From contig JAIRZW010000072.1 in assembly GCA_031267015.1 (NCBI GenBank), positions 1 to 5,676 on the forward strand: 5,676 nucleotides of DNA. Direction: 5' to 3'. The translations under genes were made by a program, and so were the position numbers. Below, one piece after another: positions 1 through 4,620 of this stretch (position 1 is its first letter; each line of letters begins with the position of its first letter). The stretch comes from Heliobacteriaceae bacterium. GTDB lineage: Bacteria > Cyanobacteriota > Vampirovibrionia > Gastranaerophilales > Gastranaerophilaceae. Under the pieces are notes generated by a model. The model was not told the origin of the DNA and made no database searches. It was given only the letters and a program-made list of their open reading frames with translations.

Positions 1-1270
1 GTTTCCGGCGCTTTTGGGGCTGGGCGAAAAAGACTTGCAGCTCGACGAAAAATTTCGGGCCGAACAGGTGAAGGTCTATGAAAGGCTTGCGGTGGGAAAC
101 TTTTCAGCCGCGCTTCTTATCGGTAATGTGCTGATTAAAGACGGCAAAATCTCGGAATACAAAGACGGAATGTTTGAAGGGCTGCATATTCTGGCGGAAA
201 ATAAGTATTTTGTCATGAAAACCCTCACCCCTGCCCGCCGGATTGACCTCCGCTCCCAGAGGGAGAGGGGAAATAATTTCATCTATGTAAATGCTGTGTG
301 TATGGCTGACGAAAGTATTTACGCGGGCGGAAGTTTTGCTAAAAATGCCGCGGGCGAAATTGTTTATCAAGCGCCGCTGTGCGAAGAAGCAATTAAAATC
401 ATTGACTTCGCATCCCCCCTCACCCCGGCCCTCTCCCGTGGGGAGAGGGAGCAGCAAGTAATCGACGTTATGACCTTTGCTTTGTGTGAATACTGCGAAA
501 ACACAGGTTTAAAAAAAGTTGTTATCGGGCTTTCCGGCGGGATTGACAGCGCCTTAACCGCGGCGCTTGCGGTCAAGGCGCTCGGAAAAGACAATGTTTT
601 CGGCGTGCTTATGCCAAGCATGTATTCGTCCGAAGGCAGCGTAACCGATGCGCTTGCGCTTGCACAAAATCTCGGGATTAAAACAGTGAAACACGCGATT
701 ACGCCGCTGTTTGAGAATTTCATGAATGAAGTTGTGCATGAAAGACATAGCGGCCTTGCCGAAGAGAATCTTCAGGCGCGGCTTAGAATGCTTATTGTAA
801 TGTTCTACTCCAACCGTGACGGGTATTTAATGCTTTCGACAGGCAATAAGTCAGAGTCTGCAATGGGTTACGGCACTTTGTACGGCGATTTGGCCGGCGG
901 GTTAAACCTTGTGGCGGATTTAACAAAAACTAATGTCTACAAAGTCGCTGATTATATTAACAAAGACGGCGAAATAATCCCGCAAAACACAATTACCAAA
1001 GCGCCTTCCGCGGAGCTTAAACCGGGCCAGAAAGACCGGGACAGCCTGCCGGAATACGCCATACTCGACGACATTATAGAGATGTATTTTGAGCAAAACC
1101 TGCCGCACGAGCAGATTTACGCAAAATACGGCCAGGCACTTGTGGATGATGTTATAAAACGGGTTTACCGTGCGCAATTCAAGCGTAAGCAGTGCGGCCT
1201 CGGAATCCGGCTTACCGAACGCGCCTTTAGCCGCGGCATTAACCTGCCGGTTGTGCAGAAATTTTATTAA
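1..1270 (+). CDS. nadE: NAD+ synthetase, C-terminal part, with a reduced glutaminase-like domain (5' end outside window)
   Basis: Makes NAD+ from deamido-NAD+, ATP and an ammonia donor in the cytoplasm (last step of NAD biosynthesis). The frame is open to nt 2, so the start lies upstream; the TTG at nt 14 is an internal codon. Nt 2 to about 415 encode a remnant of a nitrilase-type glutaminase domain, with FPALLGLGEKDL near the edge and FIYVNAVCMADESIYAGGSF at nt 278-337. Nt 450-1270 encode a complete synthetase domain: the ATP/PPi loop SGGIDS at nt 533-550, STGNKSESAMGYGTLYGD at nt 836-889, KAPSAELKPGQKDRDSLPEY at nt 998-1057, and a C-terminal KRKQ...RAFSRG segment. Usual glutaminase landmarks (Glu in FPEL, Lys in the RKxHLPNYGVF region, Cys in ICED) are not found, and the domain appears about 70 residues short. 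Two palindromic repeats (nt 222-270 and 417-451) are read through in frame. The NAD synthetase call is firm; ammonia dependence is inference. Confidence 0.93.
   Translation, partial: FPALLGLGEKDLQLDEKFRAEQVKVYERLAVGNFSAALLIGNVLIKDGKISEYKDGMFEGLHILAENKYFVMKTLTPARRIDLRSQRERGNNFIYVNAVCMADESIYAGGSFAKNAAGEIVYQAPLCEEAIKIIDFASPLTPALSRGEREQQVIDVMTFALCEYCENTGLKKVVIGLSGGIDSALTAALAVKALGKDNVFGVLMPSMYSSEGSVTDALALAQNLGIKTVKHAITPLFENFMNEVVHERHSGLAEENLQARLRMLIVMFYSNRDGYLMLSTGNKSESAMGYGTLYGDLAGGLNLVADLTKTNVYKVADYINKDGEIIPQNTITKAPSAELKPGQKDRDSLPEYAILDDIIEMYFEQNLPHEQIYAKYGQALVDDVIKRVYRAQFKRKQCGLGIRLTERAFSRGINLPVVQKFY
222..270 (+). repeat. Palindromic repeat copy 1, in frame inside the nadE glutaminase-like region
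   Basis: Begins with CCCTCACCCC and ends in a stem-loop: CTCCC at 253-257, loop AGA, GGGAG at 261-265. The stem extends outward past one mismatch (252/266) to about 248-270, with one G-T pair. It shares the CCCTCA start and the terminal GC-rich hairpin with the copies at 417-451 and 4578-4620. It is translated as TLTPARRIDLRSQRERG, a low-complexity, Arg-rich stretch unlike anything expected in the nitrilase fold. Boundaries are approximate. Confidence 0.7.
417..451 (+). repeat. Palindromic repeat copy 2, in frame at the nadE interdomain linker
   Basis: Begins with CCCTCACCCC and ends in a perfect 9-bp stem (429-437 with 441-449) with loop GTG. It is read as SPLTPALSRGERE, in the same element reading frame as copy 1 (both give LTPA). 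It falls between the end of the glutaminase-like region (IKIIDF) and the start of the synthetase domain (VIDVMTFALCEYC), where extra residues should do little harm. Similar LTPALS-type peptides are known to me as translations of dispersed GC-rich palindromes in other bacteria; this is memory, not a search. Confidence 0.8.
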
Positions 1271-1923
1271 GGCAGGTTTTTCCAGTAATCCTCATCTGTC
1301 CAAGCGTAGTAAGCACAGGCACTGCCGTTATGGTTGTCTGACGATGAAACCGAACAATATATATTAACATCTTTATATACGGTTTCAGGAGCGCCTCCCA
1401 AAAAGATTTGACCTGTTTTTGTAAATACGAAAGTGAAAGTATCATATCCCCACCTGTTAGGTTTTTTCTTGTATCCGTTTACATCTACTGTTATCCAGGT
1501 TTCATAATCATCAATACCACTATAATTGTTATCATCAAACATATACATGGCACCGTCAGCAGCTATAAACTGACCTTCATTAAACAAATTTCCTGACATG
1601 GACTCCCCGCTATATAAATAATAACCGCAGTTTGAACCTGCCGGAACGCATTCGGCTACTCCGCAATCTTTTGCACCCGAAAAATACTCCATAAATGCTT
1701 TATAAGTTAAATTTTGACCAAAATCCGTTGATAGCACAGGCATTCCCCGGTCATACTCCATACGTTTCAATACCTGCTGTAAAACAGAATATTGTTTTGC
1801 AAAACCTGTCTTTAACTCTTTACGTTTAATGTTATTAATTAAACTCAGCATGGTCAATGCTGCAACGACCCCTATAATCCCCAATGTTATTAACACTTCT
1901 GCCAATGTAAACGCTTTTTTCAT
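1267..1923 (-). CDS. Type IV pilin / type II secretion pseudopilin-like protein (paralogue 1)
   Basis: A 218-aa prepilin-like protein, probably inserted in the inner membrane and processed by a prepilin peptidase. MKKA is followed by FTLAEVLITLGIIGVVAALT, with Glu at +5 of the predicted mature protein and one N-terminal hydrophobic helix. Two positions are unusual: Ala rather than Gly at -1, and Leu at +22 where its neighbour has the common Pro. The globular part has five Cys, a central cluster (KDCGVAECVPAGSNC) and a C-terminal pair (IYC...SACAYYAW), matching the layout of the neighbouring paralogue. ATG at 1923 is chosen because AGGAA at 1931-1935 sits 7 nt upstream; an in-frame GTG at 1929 overlaps that ribosome binding site. 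The stop overlaps the nadE stop tail to tail. It could be a minor pilin, a pseudopilin or a competence pilin; the sequence alone does not decide. Confidence 0.85.
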   Translation of the reverse strand: MKKAFTLAEVLITLGIIGVVAALTMLSLINNIKRKELKTGFAKQYSVLQQVLKRMEYDRGMPVLSTDFGQNLTYKAFMEYFSGAKDCGVAECVPAGSNCGYYLYSGESMSGNLFNEGQFIAADGAMYMFDDNNYSGIDDYETWITVDVNGYKKKPNRWGYDTFTFVFTKTGQIFLGGAPETVYKDVNIYCSVSSSDNHNGSACAYYAWTDEDYWKNLP

Positions 1924-1938
1924 AAACACTTCCTTTCA

Positions 1939-1989
1939 TTACAAAATGTAACTACTCATGATTGTATAAGAAATGTTGGAATTTGTCAA
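1939..1989 (-). promoter_or_regulatory. Consensus sigma-70 promoter and conserved leader of pilin paralogue 1
   Basis: On the minus strand, -35 TTGACA (1984-1989), a 17-nt spacer, and -10 TACAAT (1961-1966). Downstream is the inverted repeat TTAC-n5-GTAA (1939-1951), which falls just after the expected transcription start. The block matches the one upstream of paralogue 2 at 42 of 51 positions. It begins only 7 nt after the stop of paralogue 2, so this gene can be transcribed on its own even though the two genes are in tandem. Confidence 0.8.
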
Positions 1990-1996
1990 CACTTAG

Positions 1997-2686
1997 TTAT
2001 TTGAATACGTTTACATCGTCTGAAATTTGCCAGTCGTCGTACTGATACAAGGCTCCGCACATTGCCCCGGCTTTTGTTTTATCACAGCCATATGTGTTAT
2101 TTATCAAGTTATCTCTTGACAGCCCATGTCCATAAAGGTGCAAACCGCTGTGTTCGATTATGTGCATTTCCTCAGTAAATTTTTCTTTTGTCATGGTTAA
2201 CTCAAAAACATCTCTGCCAAACATACTGTTACCTGTTCTTCCGTCTATATCAATGTACATGTGTACATGGTTATTATCCTGTTTCTCAACAGAAATGTAA
2301 GTTCCATCATTCAAGATAGCTGTGTATATAGCGCCGCCGGTAGTATTCAAGTACTTTGTGCCGTCAGGTCTATAAATAGCATTATAAGGCAGCCAGCATG
2401 TATTATTACCGGTTCCGCAGTCTTTAGACAATAACAGGTATGGTTTCAAATAAGTTCTAAAAAAGTCAGATACATTTAAACTCCAATCCCATTCGGCAAT
2501 ATCGCCATTATCAGCCTGTGCACGTTCAAAAGCATTTGTAAGCACGGAATACTCTCGTCTCAGTTTTACGATTGTTGTTTTTTTCTTGTGATTCGTAATC
2601 AATGACGGCATAGTCAATGCAGCAACTACCCCGATAATGCCTAATGTGATTAAAATTTCTGCTAATGTAAAACCTGTCTTTTTCAT
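1997..2686 (-). CDS. Type IV pilin / type II secretion pseudopilin-like protein (paralogue 2)
   Basis: A 229-aa prepilin-like protein with a canonical class III leader: MKKTG is cleaved before FTLAEILITLGIIGVVAALT, with Gly at -1, Glu at +5 and Pro at +22. The hydrophobic helix (residues 6 to about 28) is followed by a basic stretch (NHKKKT) and a soluble domain. Four Cys are arranged as a central pair (KDCGTGNNTC) and a C-terminal pair (YGCDKTKAGAMCGALYQY), suggesting two disulfides if it is exported. The ATG at 2684-2686 has AAAGGAG 6 nt upstream. It stands 73 nt upstream of paralogue 1 in the same orientation and is divergent from rpmI. No assembly ATPase, platform protein or prepilin peptidase gene is in the window, so the machine it serves cannot be identified. 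Confidence 0.88.
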   Translation of the reverse strand: MKKTGFTLAEILITLGIIGVVAALTMPSLITNHKKKTTIVKLRREYSVLTNAFERAQADNGDIAEWDWSLNVSDFFRTYLKPYLLLSKDCGTGNNTCWLPYNAIYRPDGTKYLNTTGGAIYTAILNDGTYISVEKQDNNHVHMYIDIDGRTGNSMFGRDVFELTMTKEKFTEEMHIIEHSGLHLYGHGLSRDNLINNTYGCDKTKAGAMCGALYQYDDWQISDDVNVFK

Positions 2687-2697
2687 ACTTTTCTCCT

Positions 2698-2748
2698 TTA
2701 CGAAATGTAACTACAAGTGATTATATAAGAAACCTTGGCGTTTGTCAA
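2698..2748 (-). promoter_or_regulatory. Perfect consensus sigma-70 promoter and conserved leader of pilin paralogue 2
   Basis: On the minus strand, -35 TTGACA (2743-2748), exactly 17 nt, and -10 TATAAT (2720-2725): both hexamers match the consensus fully. The TTAC-n5-GTAA inverted repeat recurs at 2698-2710, just downstream of the expected start and next to the Shine-Dalgarno. With the matching block at 1939-1989 it defines a shared promoter-leader cassette. The repeat could be an operator or an RNA element; that is inference. Confidence 0.85.
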
Positions 2749-2752
2749 GCGC

Positions 2753-2780
2753 TTGCATTTGAATTTTTATGTAGTATGAT
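2753..2780 (+). promoter_or_regulatory. Possible promoter of rpmI-rplT
   Basis: TATGAT (2775-2780) is a good -10 hexamer, 16 nt after a weak -35 candidate TTGCAT (2753-2758). It would start transcription near 2787 and give a leader of about 70 nt before rpmI. It lies back to back with the minus-strand pilin promoter, with the -35 regions only a few bases apart. The weak -35 keeps confidence modest. Confidence 0.45.
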
Positions 2781-2790
2781 TATTCCTACA

Positions 2791-2848
2791 GATTCTTACG
2801 GCTTTGGTATGCCTGAGGATTTTGAATGTTACACTAACCGTAAAGGAG
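2791..2848 (+). promoter_or_regulatory. Candidate structured leader of rpmI-rplT (possible L20 autoregulation)
   Basis: TTACGG (2796-2801) can pair with CCGTAA (2838-2843), which directly abuts and partly overlaps the Shine-Dalgarno AAGGAG (2843-2848). A smaller GGC/GCC pairing (2800-2802 with 2811-2813) competes inside the loop. L20 represses its own operon through leader RNA in E. coli and Bacillus, so a structured leader here is plausible. I cannot confirm a match to a known L20 leader family. Confidence 0.3.
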
Positions 2849-2855
2849 CACAAAA

Positions 2856-3065
2856 ATGCCAAAAATGAAAACTCACAAGTCCGCGGCAAAACGATATAAA
2901 GTCACTGCTACGGGTAAAATTGTCCGAAGAAAAGCCGGTATCGGCCACCTTCTTCAAAACAAATCAGGTTCCAGAAAACGCAGAATCTTTAAAACGATTT
3001 CAATTTCTGATTCACATTTTAAATTGATTTCTAAAGAACTGCCTTACAAGAAGTACGCAAGATAG
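2856..3065 (+). CDS. rpmI: 50S ribosomal protein L35
   Basis: A small, very basic 69-aa protein of the large ribosomal subunit. The N-terminus [20 protein letters not shown] and the following [23 protein letters not shown] are the L35 signature. Bacterial L35 is usually 64-66 aa, so the C-terminus here is slightly longer. ATG at 2856 is preceded by AAGGAG with a 7-nt spacer. It is followed after 8 nt by rplT, the conserved order of the L35-L20 operon. infC (IF-3), which often precedes rpmI, is absent; instead a divergent pilin gene lies upstream. Confidence 0.97.
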   Translation: MPKMKTHKSAAKRYKVTATGKIVRRKAGIGHLLQNKSGSRKRRIFKTISISDSHFKLISKELPYKKYAR

Positions 3066-3073
3066 GAGGAACC

Positions 3074-3424
3074 ATGAGAGTAAAAAGAGGTAATGTCAGC
3101 CGCAAACGGCACAAAAAAATATTGAAACTCGCTAAAGGCTTTATCGGAGCAAGAAGCAGAATTTTTAAAGTAGCAAATATCGCTGTTATGAAAGCGCTTA
3201 AATACGCTTACCGCGACAGACGCACTACAAAGCGCAACATGCGCAGGCTGTGGATTGTCAGAATTAACGCAGCAGTCAGAGAGCGCGGCATGAGTTATTC
3301 GCGTTTTGTAAACGCCTGCAAAAAAGCAAACATCATTGTTAACCGTAAAATGCTTGCTGATTTGGCAGTCAGAGACCCTGAAGCGTTTTCAACGGTCTAC
3401 GAAGCAGCGGCTTCTGCTAAATAG
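3074..3424 (+). CDS. rplT: 50S ribosomal protein L20
   Basis: A 116-aa basic protein that binds 23S rRNA early in 50S assembly and, in studied bacteria, represses its own operon. Diagnostic stretches are [20 protein letters not shown] at the N-terminus, [29 protein letters not shown] and [16 protein letters not shown], followed by [16 protein letters not shown] near the C-terminus. Length is normal for the family. The ATG is 4 nt after a strong AGGAGG (3064-3069) that overlaps the rpmI stop codon, so the two genes are translationally linked in one transcript. Confidence 0.97.
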   Translation: MRVKRGNVSRKRHKKILKLAKGFIGARSRIFKVANIAVMKALKYAYRDRRTTKRNMRRLWIVRINAAVRERGMSYSRFVNACKKANIIVNRKMLADLAVRDPEAFSTVYEAAASAK

Positions 3425-3438
3425 CGATACGTCATTAC

Positions 3439-3470
3439 GGGGCAAGTTTACATTACTTTACATTTGCCCC
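3439..3470 (+). terminator. Hairpin after rplT, possible weak terminator or attenuator
   Basis: GGGGCAAGT (3439-3447) pairs with ATTTGCCCC (3462-3470), 9 bp including one G-T pair, with a 14-nt loop, starting 14 nt after the rplT stop. There is no T-tract after the stem, so it is not a textbook Rho-independent terminator. It may stabilise the 3' end or allow partial readthrough into the gene at 3543. The loop and arms contain a short direct repeat of TTTACATT. Confidence 0.4.
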
Positions 3471-3482
3471 CAATAAGTCAAT

Positions 3483-3536
3483 TTCTCCGGTTAAAAATCC
3501 TTTATATACATGTAAAGGTTAGTTTTAATCGGAGAA
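3483..3536 (+). promoter_or_regulatory. Long inverted repeat / RNA hairpin enclosing the Shine-Dalgarno of the 128-aa gene
   Basis: TCTCCG-G-TTAAAA (3484-3496) is complementary to TTTTAA-T-CGGAGA (3523-3535): 13 pairs with one G-T. Inside, CCTTTA (3499-3504) pairs with TAAAGG (3513-3518) around an 8-nt loop. The GGAG that serves as ribosome binding site for the ATG at 3543 (3531-3534) lies in the 3' arm and would be base-paired in the folded RNA. No T-tract follows. The structure could control translation or be a DNA operator. No convincing promoter is visible just upstream. Confidence 0.6.
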
Positions 3537-3542
3537 TTGGTT

Positions 3543-3929
3543 ATGGGTGATGATTTTTACATACCAATAATGTCACAGGACTTGATGACAAGTTCTATGG
3601 GTATGTTGAATATGCCTTACGGAATGTACGGCGGAATGCCGTTTGGAATGATGGGCCCGACGCCGATTCCGTCACCTGTGATGGATAGGGTCAAAATGCA
3701 GGCACAGCCTCAATCTGACCAGTTTATTGCTTCACAAAGACAAAAAGAAAGTAAAACGAAAAATACGTTTATAAAAGCAGGTATTGCATTTGCGGCCTTG
3801 GTTGCACTGGCTTGCATTCCGGGTGCTAAAAAAAGTAAGGCTGTTAAAGAAGCTGCCGAGACTGTTAAAAAATCAGGTTTCTTTAAGAAAATTAATCCGT
3901 TTAAGAAAAAAGCGCCGGCGGCTCCTTAA
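3543..3929 (+). CDS. Unrecognised Met/Gly/Pro-rich protein with one membrane segment and basic tail
   Basis: A 128-aa protein I do not recognise. Residues 1-52 are rich in Met (12 of 52), Gly and Pro, with the pattern MPYGMYGGMPFGMMGPTPIP and no obvious fold. Residues 53-73 are polar and charged. A single hydrophobic segment lies at about 75-94 (TFIKAGIAFAALVALACIPG), followed by a Lys-rich tail with two similar blocks, KKSGFFKK and INPFKKK, ending APAAP. Such a layout suggests a small membrane-anchored protein; no enzymatic motif is seen. ATG at 3543 is preferred because GGAG lies 8 nt upstream; the in-frame TTG at 3537 would be only 2 nt from it. The gene sits 118 nt after rplT on the same strand and may depend partly on readthrough. 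Biased composition makes homology assignment difficult, but start context and an open 387-nt frame support a real gene. Confidence 0.72.
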   Translation: MGDDFYIPIMSQDLMTSSMGMLNMPYGMYGGMPFGMMGPTPIPSPVMDRVKMQAQPQSDQFIASQRQKESKTKNTFIKAGIAFAALVALACIPGAKKSKAVKEAAETVKKSGFFKKINPFKKKAPAAP

Positions 3930-3935
3930 TTTTTG

Positions 3936-3944
3936 TGTTATAAT
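3936..3944 (+). promoter_or_regulatory. Extended -10 promoter upstream of yajQ
   Basis: TGTTATAAT gives a perfect TATAAT hexamer (3939-3944) with the TG dinucleotide of extended -10 promoters. It begins 7 nt after the stop of the 128-aa gene. No -35 is evident at 16-18 nt upstream, which extended -10 promoters can tolerate. A start near 3951 would give a leader of about 118 nt before yajQ. Confidence 0.55.
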
Positions 3945-3996
3945 AAACATATAAAGCAGAACAGTTGCCAAGACTGTGAGAAGCCGATAACAAAAA

Positions 3997-4021
3997 GATT
4001 CTGAAACAAGTTCAGAATGAC
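3997..4021 (+). repeat. Small palindromic repeat in the yajQ leader
   Basis: ATTCTGAA (3998-4005), a 5-nt loop and TTCAGAAT (4011-4018) form a perfect 8-bp stem, followed by GACG. The form, with TCTGAA, a short loop, TTCAGA and then ATGAC, resembles dispersed intergenic palindromes I remember from several bacterial genomes. A second, weaker stem ACAGT/ACTGT (3961-3965 with 3973-3977) lies just upstream. It is not followed by a T-tract, so it is unlikely to be a terminator. Confidence 0.5.
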
Positions 4022-4068
4022 GTTAAAAGGCGCTAAACACGAAATTTAACTTGAAAAGGATGAAAAAA

Positions 4069-4569
4069 ATGGCGAAGGATTGTAGTTTTGATGTGGTGTC
4101 AGAGTTTGATAAGCAGGAGCTGGTCAATGCGGTTGACCAGGTTAAGCGCGATATTAGCGCGCGGTTTGATTTAAAGGATTCTAATTCATCCGTGGAGCTT
4201 GAAGGCGACAAGTCCATTACGGTGACGACTTCGGATGATATGAAGTTACGTAATATTTACGATATTCTCCAGTCTAAGCTGGTCAAACGTAACCTGAACA
4301 TACGGATTTTAGACCCGCAGCCATTGGAACATGCTTTGGGCGGAAACATCAGACAGGTTTATAACCTGAAAAAAGGGCTTACGCAGGAGCTTGCAAAGAA
4401 AATCGCCGCTGATATTAAGGATTCAAAAATAAAGGTTCAGACCTCTATTCAGGGCGACCAGGTAAGGGTTTCCGGCAGGGATAAAGACGATTTGCAGGAA
4501 GTAATCAAGCTGTTGCGAAGCAGCGAAGAAAAGTACGATTATCCGCTGCAATTCACGAATTATAGATAA
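4069..4569 (+). CDS. yajQ: YajQ family nucleotide-binding protein (DUF520)
   Basis: A 166-aa cytosolic protein of the YajQ/UPF0234 family. Studied members bind nucleotides, and some bind cyclic di-GMP and influence transcription; the role here is not known. Family landmarks are SFDVVSEFD at the N-terminus, ARFDLKDSNSSVEL near 31-44, DILQSKLVKR at 65-74, and the C-terminal IKDSKIKVQTSIQGDQVRVS followed by GRDKDDLQEVIKLLR, ending QFTNYR. ATG at 4069 (MAKDCSFD) is chosen because other family members start just before SFDIVSE and AAGGA lies 8 nt upstream. The in-frame ATG at 4060 and TTG at 4051 lack a site. It has its own extended -10 promoter and converges on panD, with the palindromic repeat at 4578-4620 between them. 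Confidence 0.93.
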   Translation: MAKDCSFDVVSEFDKQELVNAVDQVKRDISARFDLKDSNSSVELEGDKSITVTTSDDMKLRNIYDILQSKLVKRNLNIRILDPQPLEHALGGNIRQVYNLKKGLTQELAKKIAADIKDSKIKVQTSIQGDQVRVSGRDKDDLQEVIKLLRSSEEKYDYPLQFTNYR

Positions 4570-4577
4570 TTATAAAA

Positions 4578-4620
4578 CCCTCATCCGGCTGCGCCACCTT
4601 CTCCCTCTGGGAGAAGGGAG
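4578..4620 (+). repeat. Palindromic repeat copy 3 between yajQ and panD, supplying the panD 3' end
   Basis: Begins with CCCTCA (4578-4583) and ends in a perfect 9-bp stem (4597-4605 with 4609-4617) with loop TCT, the same architecture as the copies at 222-270 and 417-451. It starts 9 nt after the yajQ stop. On the minus strand it encodes the last residues of PanD and its stop codon. Confidence 0.75.

Noticed and set aside
14..16. TTG as start codon of nadE
   Set aside because: The frame stays open to the window edge, and the upstream residues FPAL fit the nitrilase-like domain, so the true start is outside the window.
104..457. Minus-strand open frame of 117 codons opposite nadE
   Set aside because: It is a shadow of nadE; part of its apparent protein-like composition comes from the two palindromic repeats, and it has no recognisable domain or convincing start site.
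1408..1596. Plus-strand open frame opposite pilin paralogue 1
   Set aside because: Short, antisense to a well-supported prepilin gene, with no ribosome binding site or domain pattern.
1927..1929. GTG start for pilin paralogue 1
   Set aside because: It overlaps the Shine-Dalgarno; the ATG at 1923 has proper spacing and gives the usual MKK leader.
2249..2270. Near-palindromic TGTACATGTGTACA inside pilin paralogue 2
   Set aside because: It falls in ordinary coding sequence for HVHMYID and has no partner copy or regulatory context.
3537..3539. TTG start for the 128-aa protein
   Set aside because: Only 2 nt from GGAG; the ATG at 3543 is spaced 8 nt.
4051..4062. TTG (4051) or ATG (4060) start for yajQ
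   Set aside because: Neither has a ribosome binding site, and family members begin just before the SFD motif, matching the ATG at 4069.
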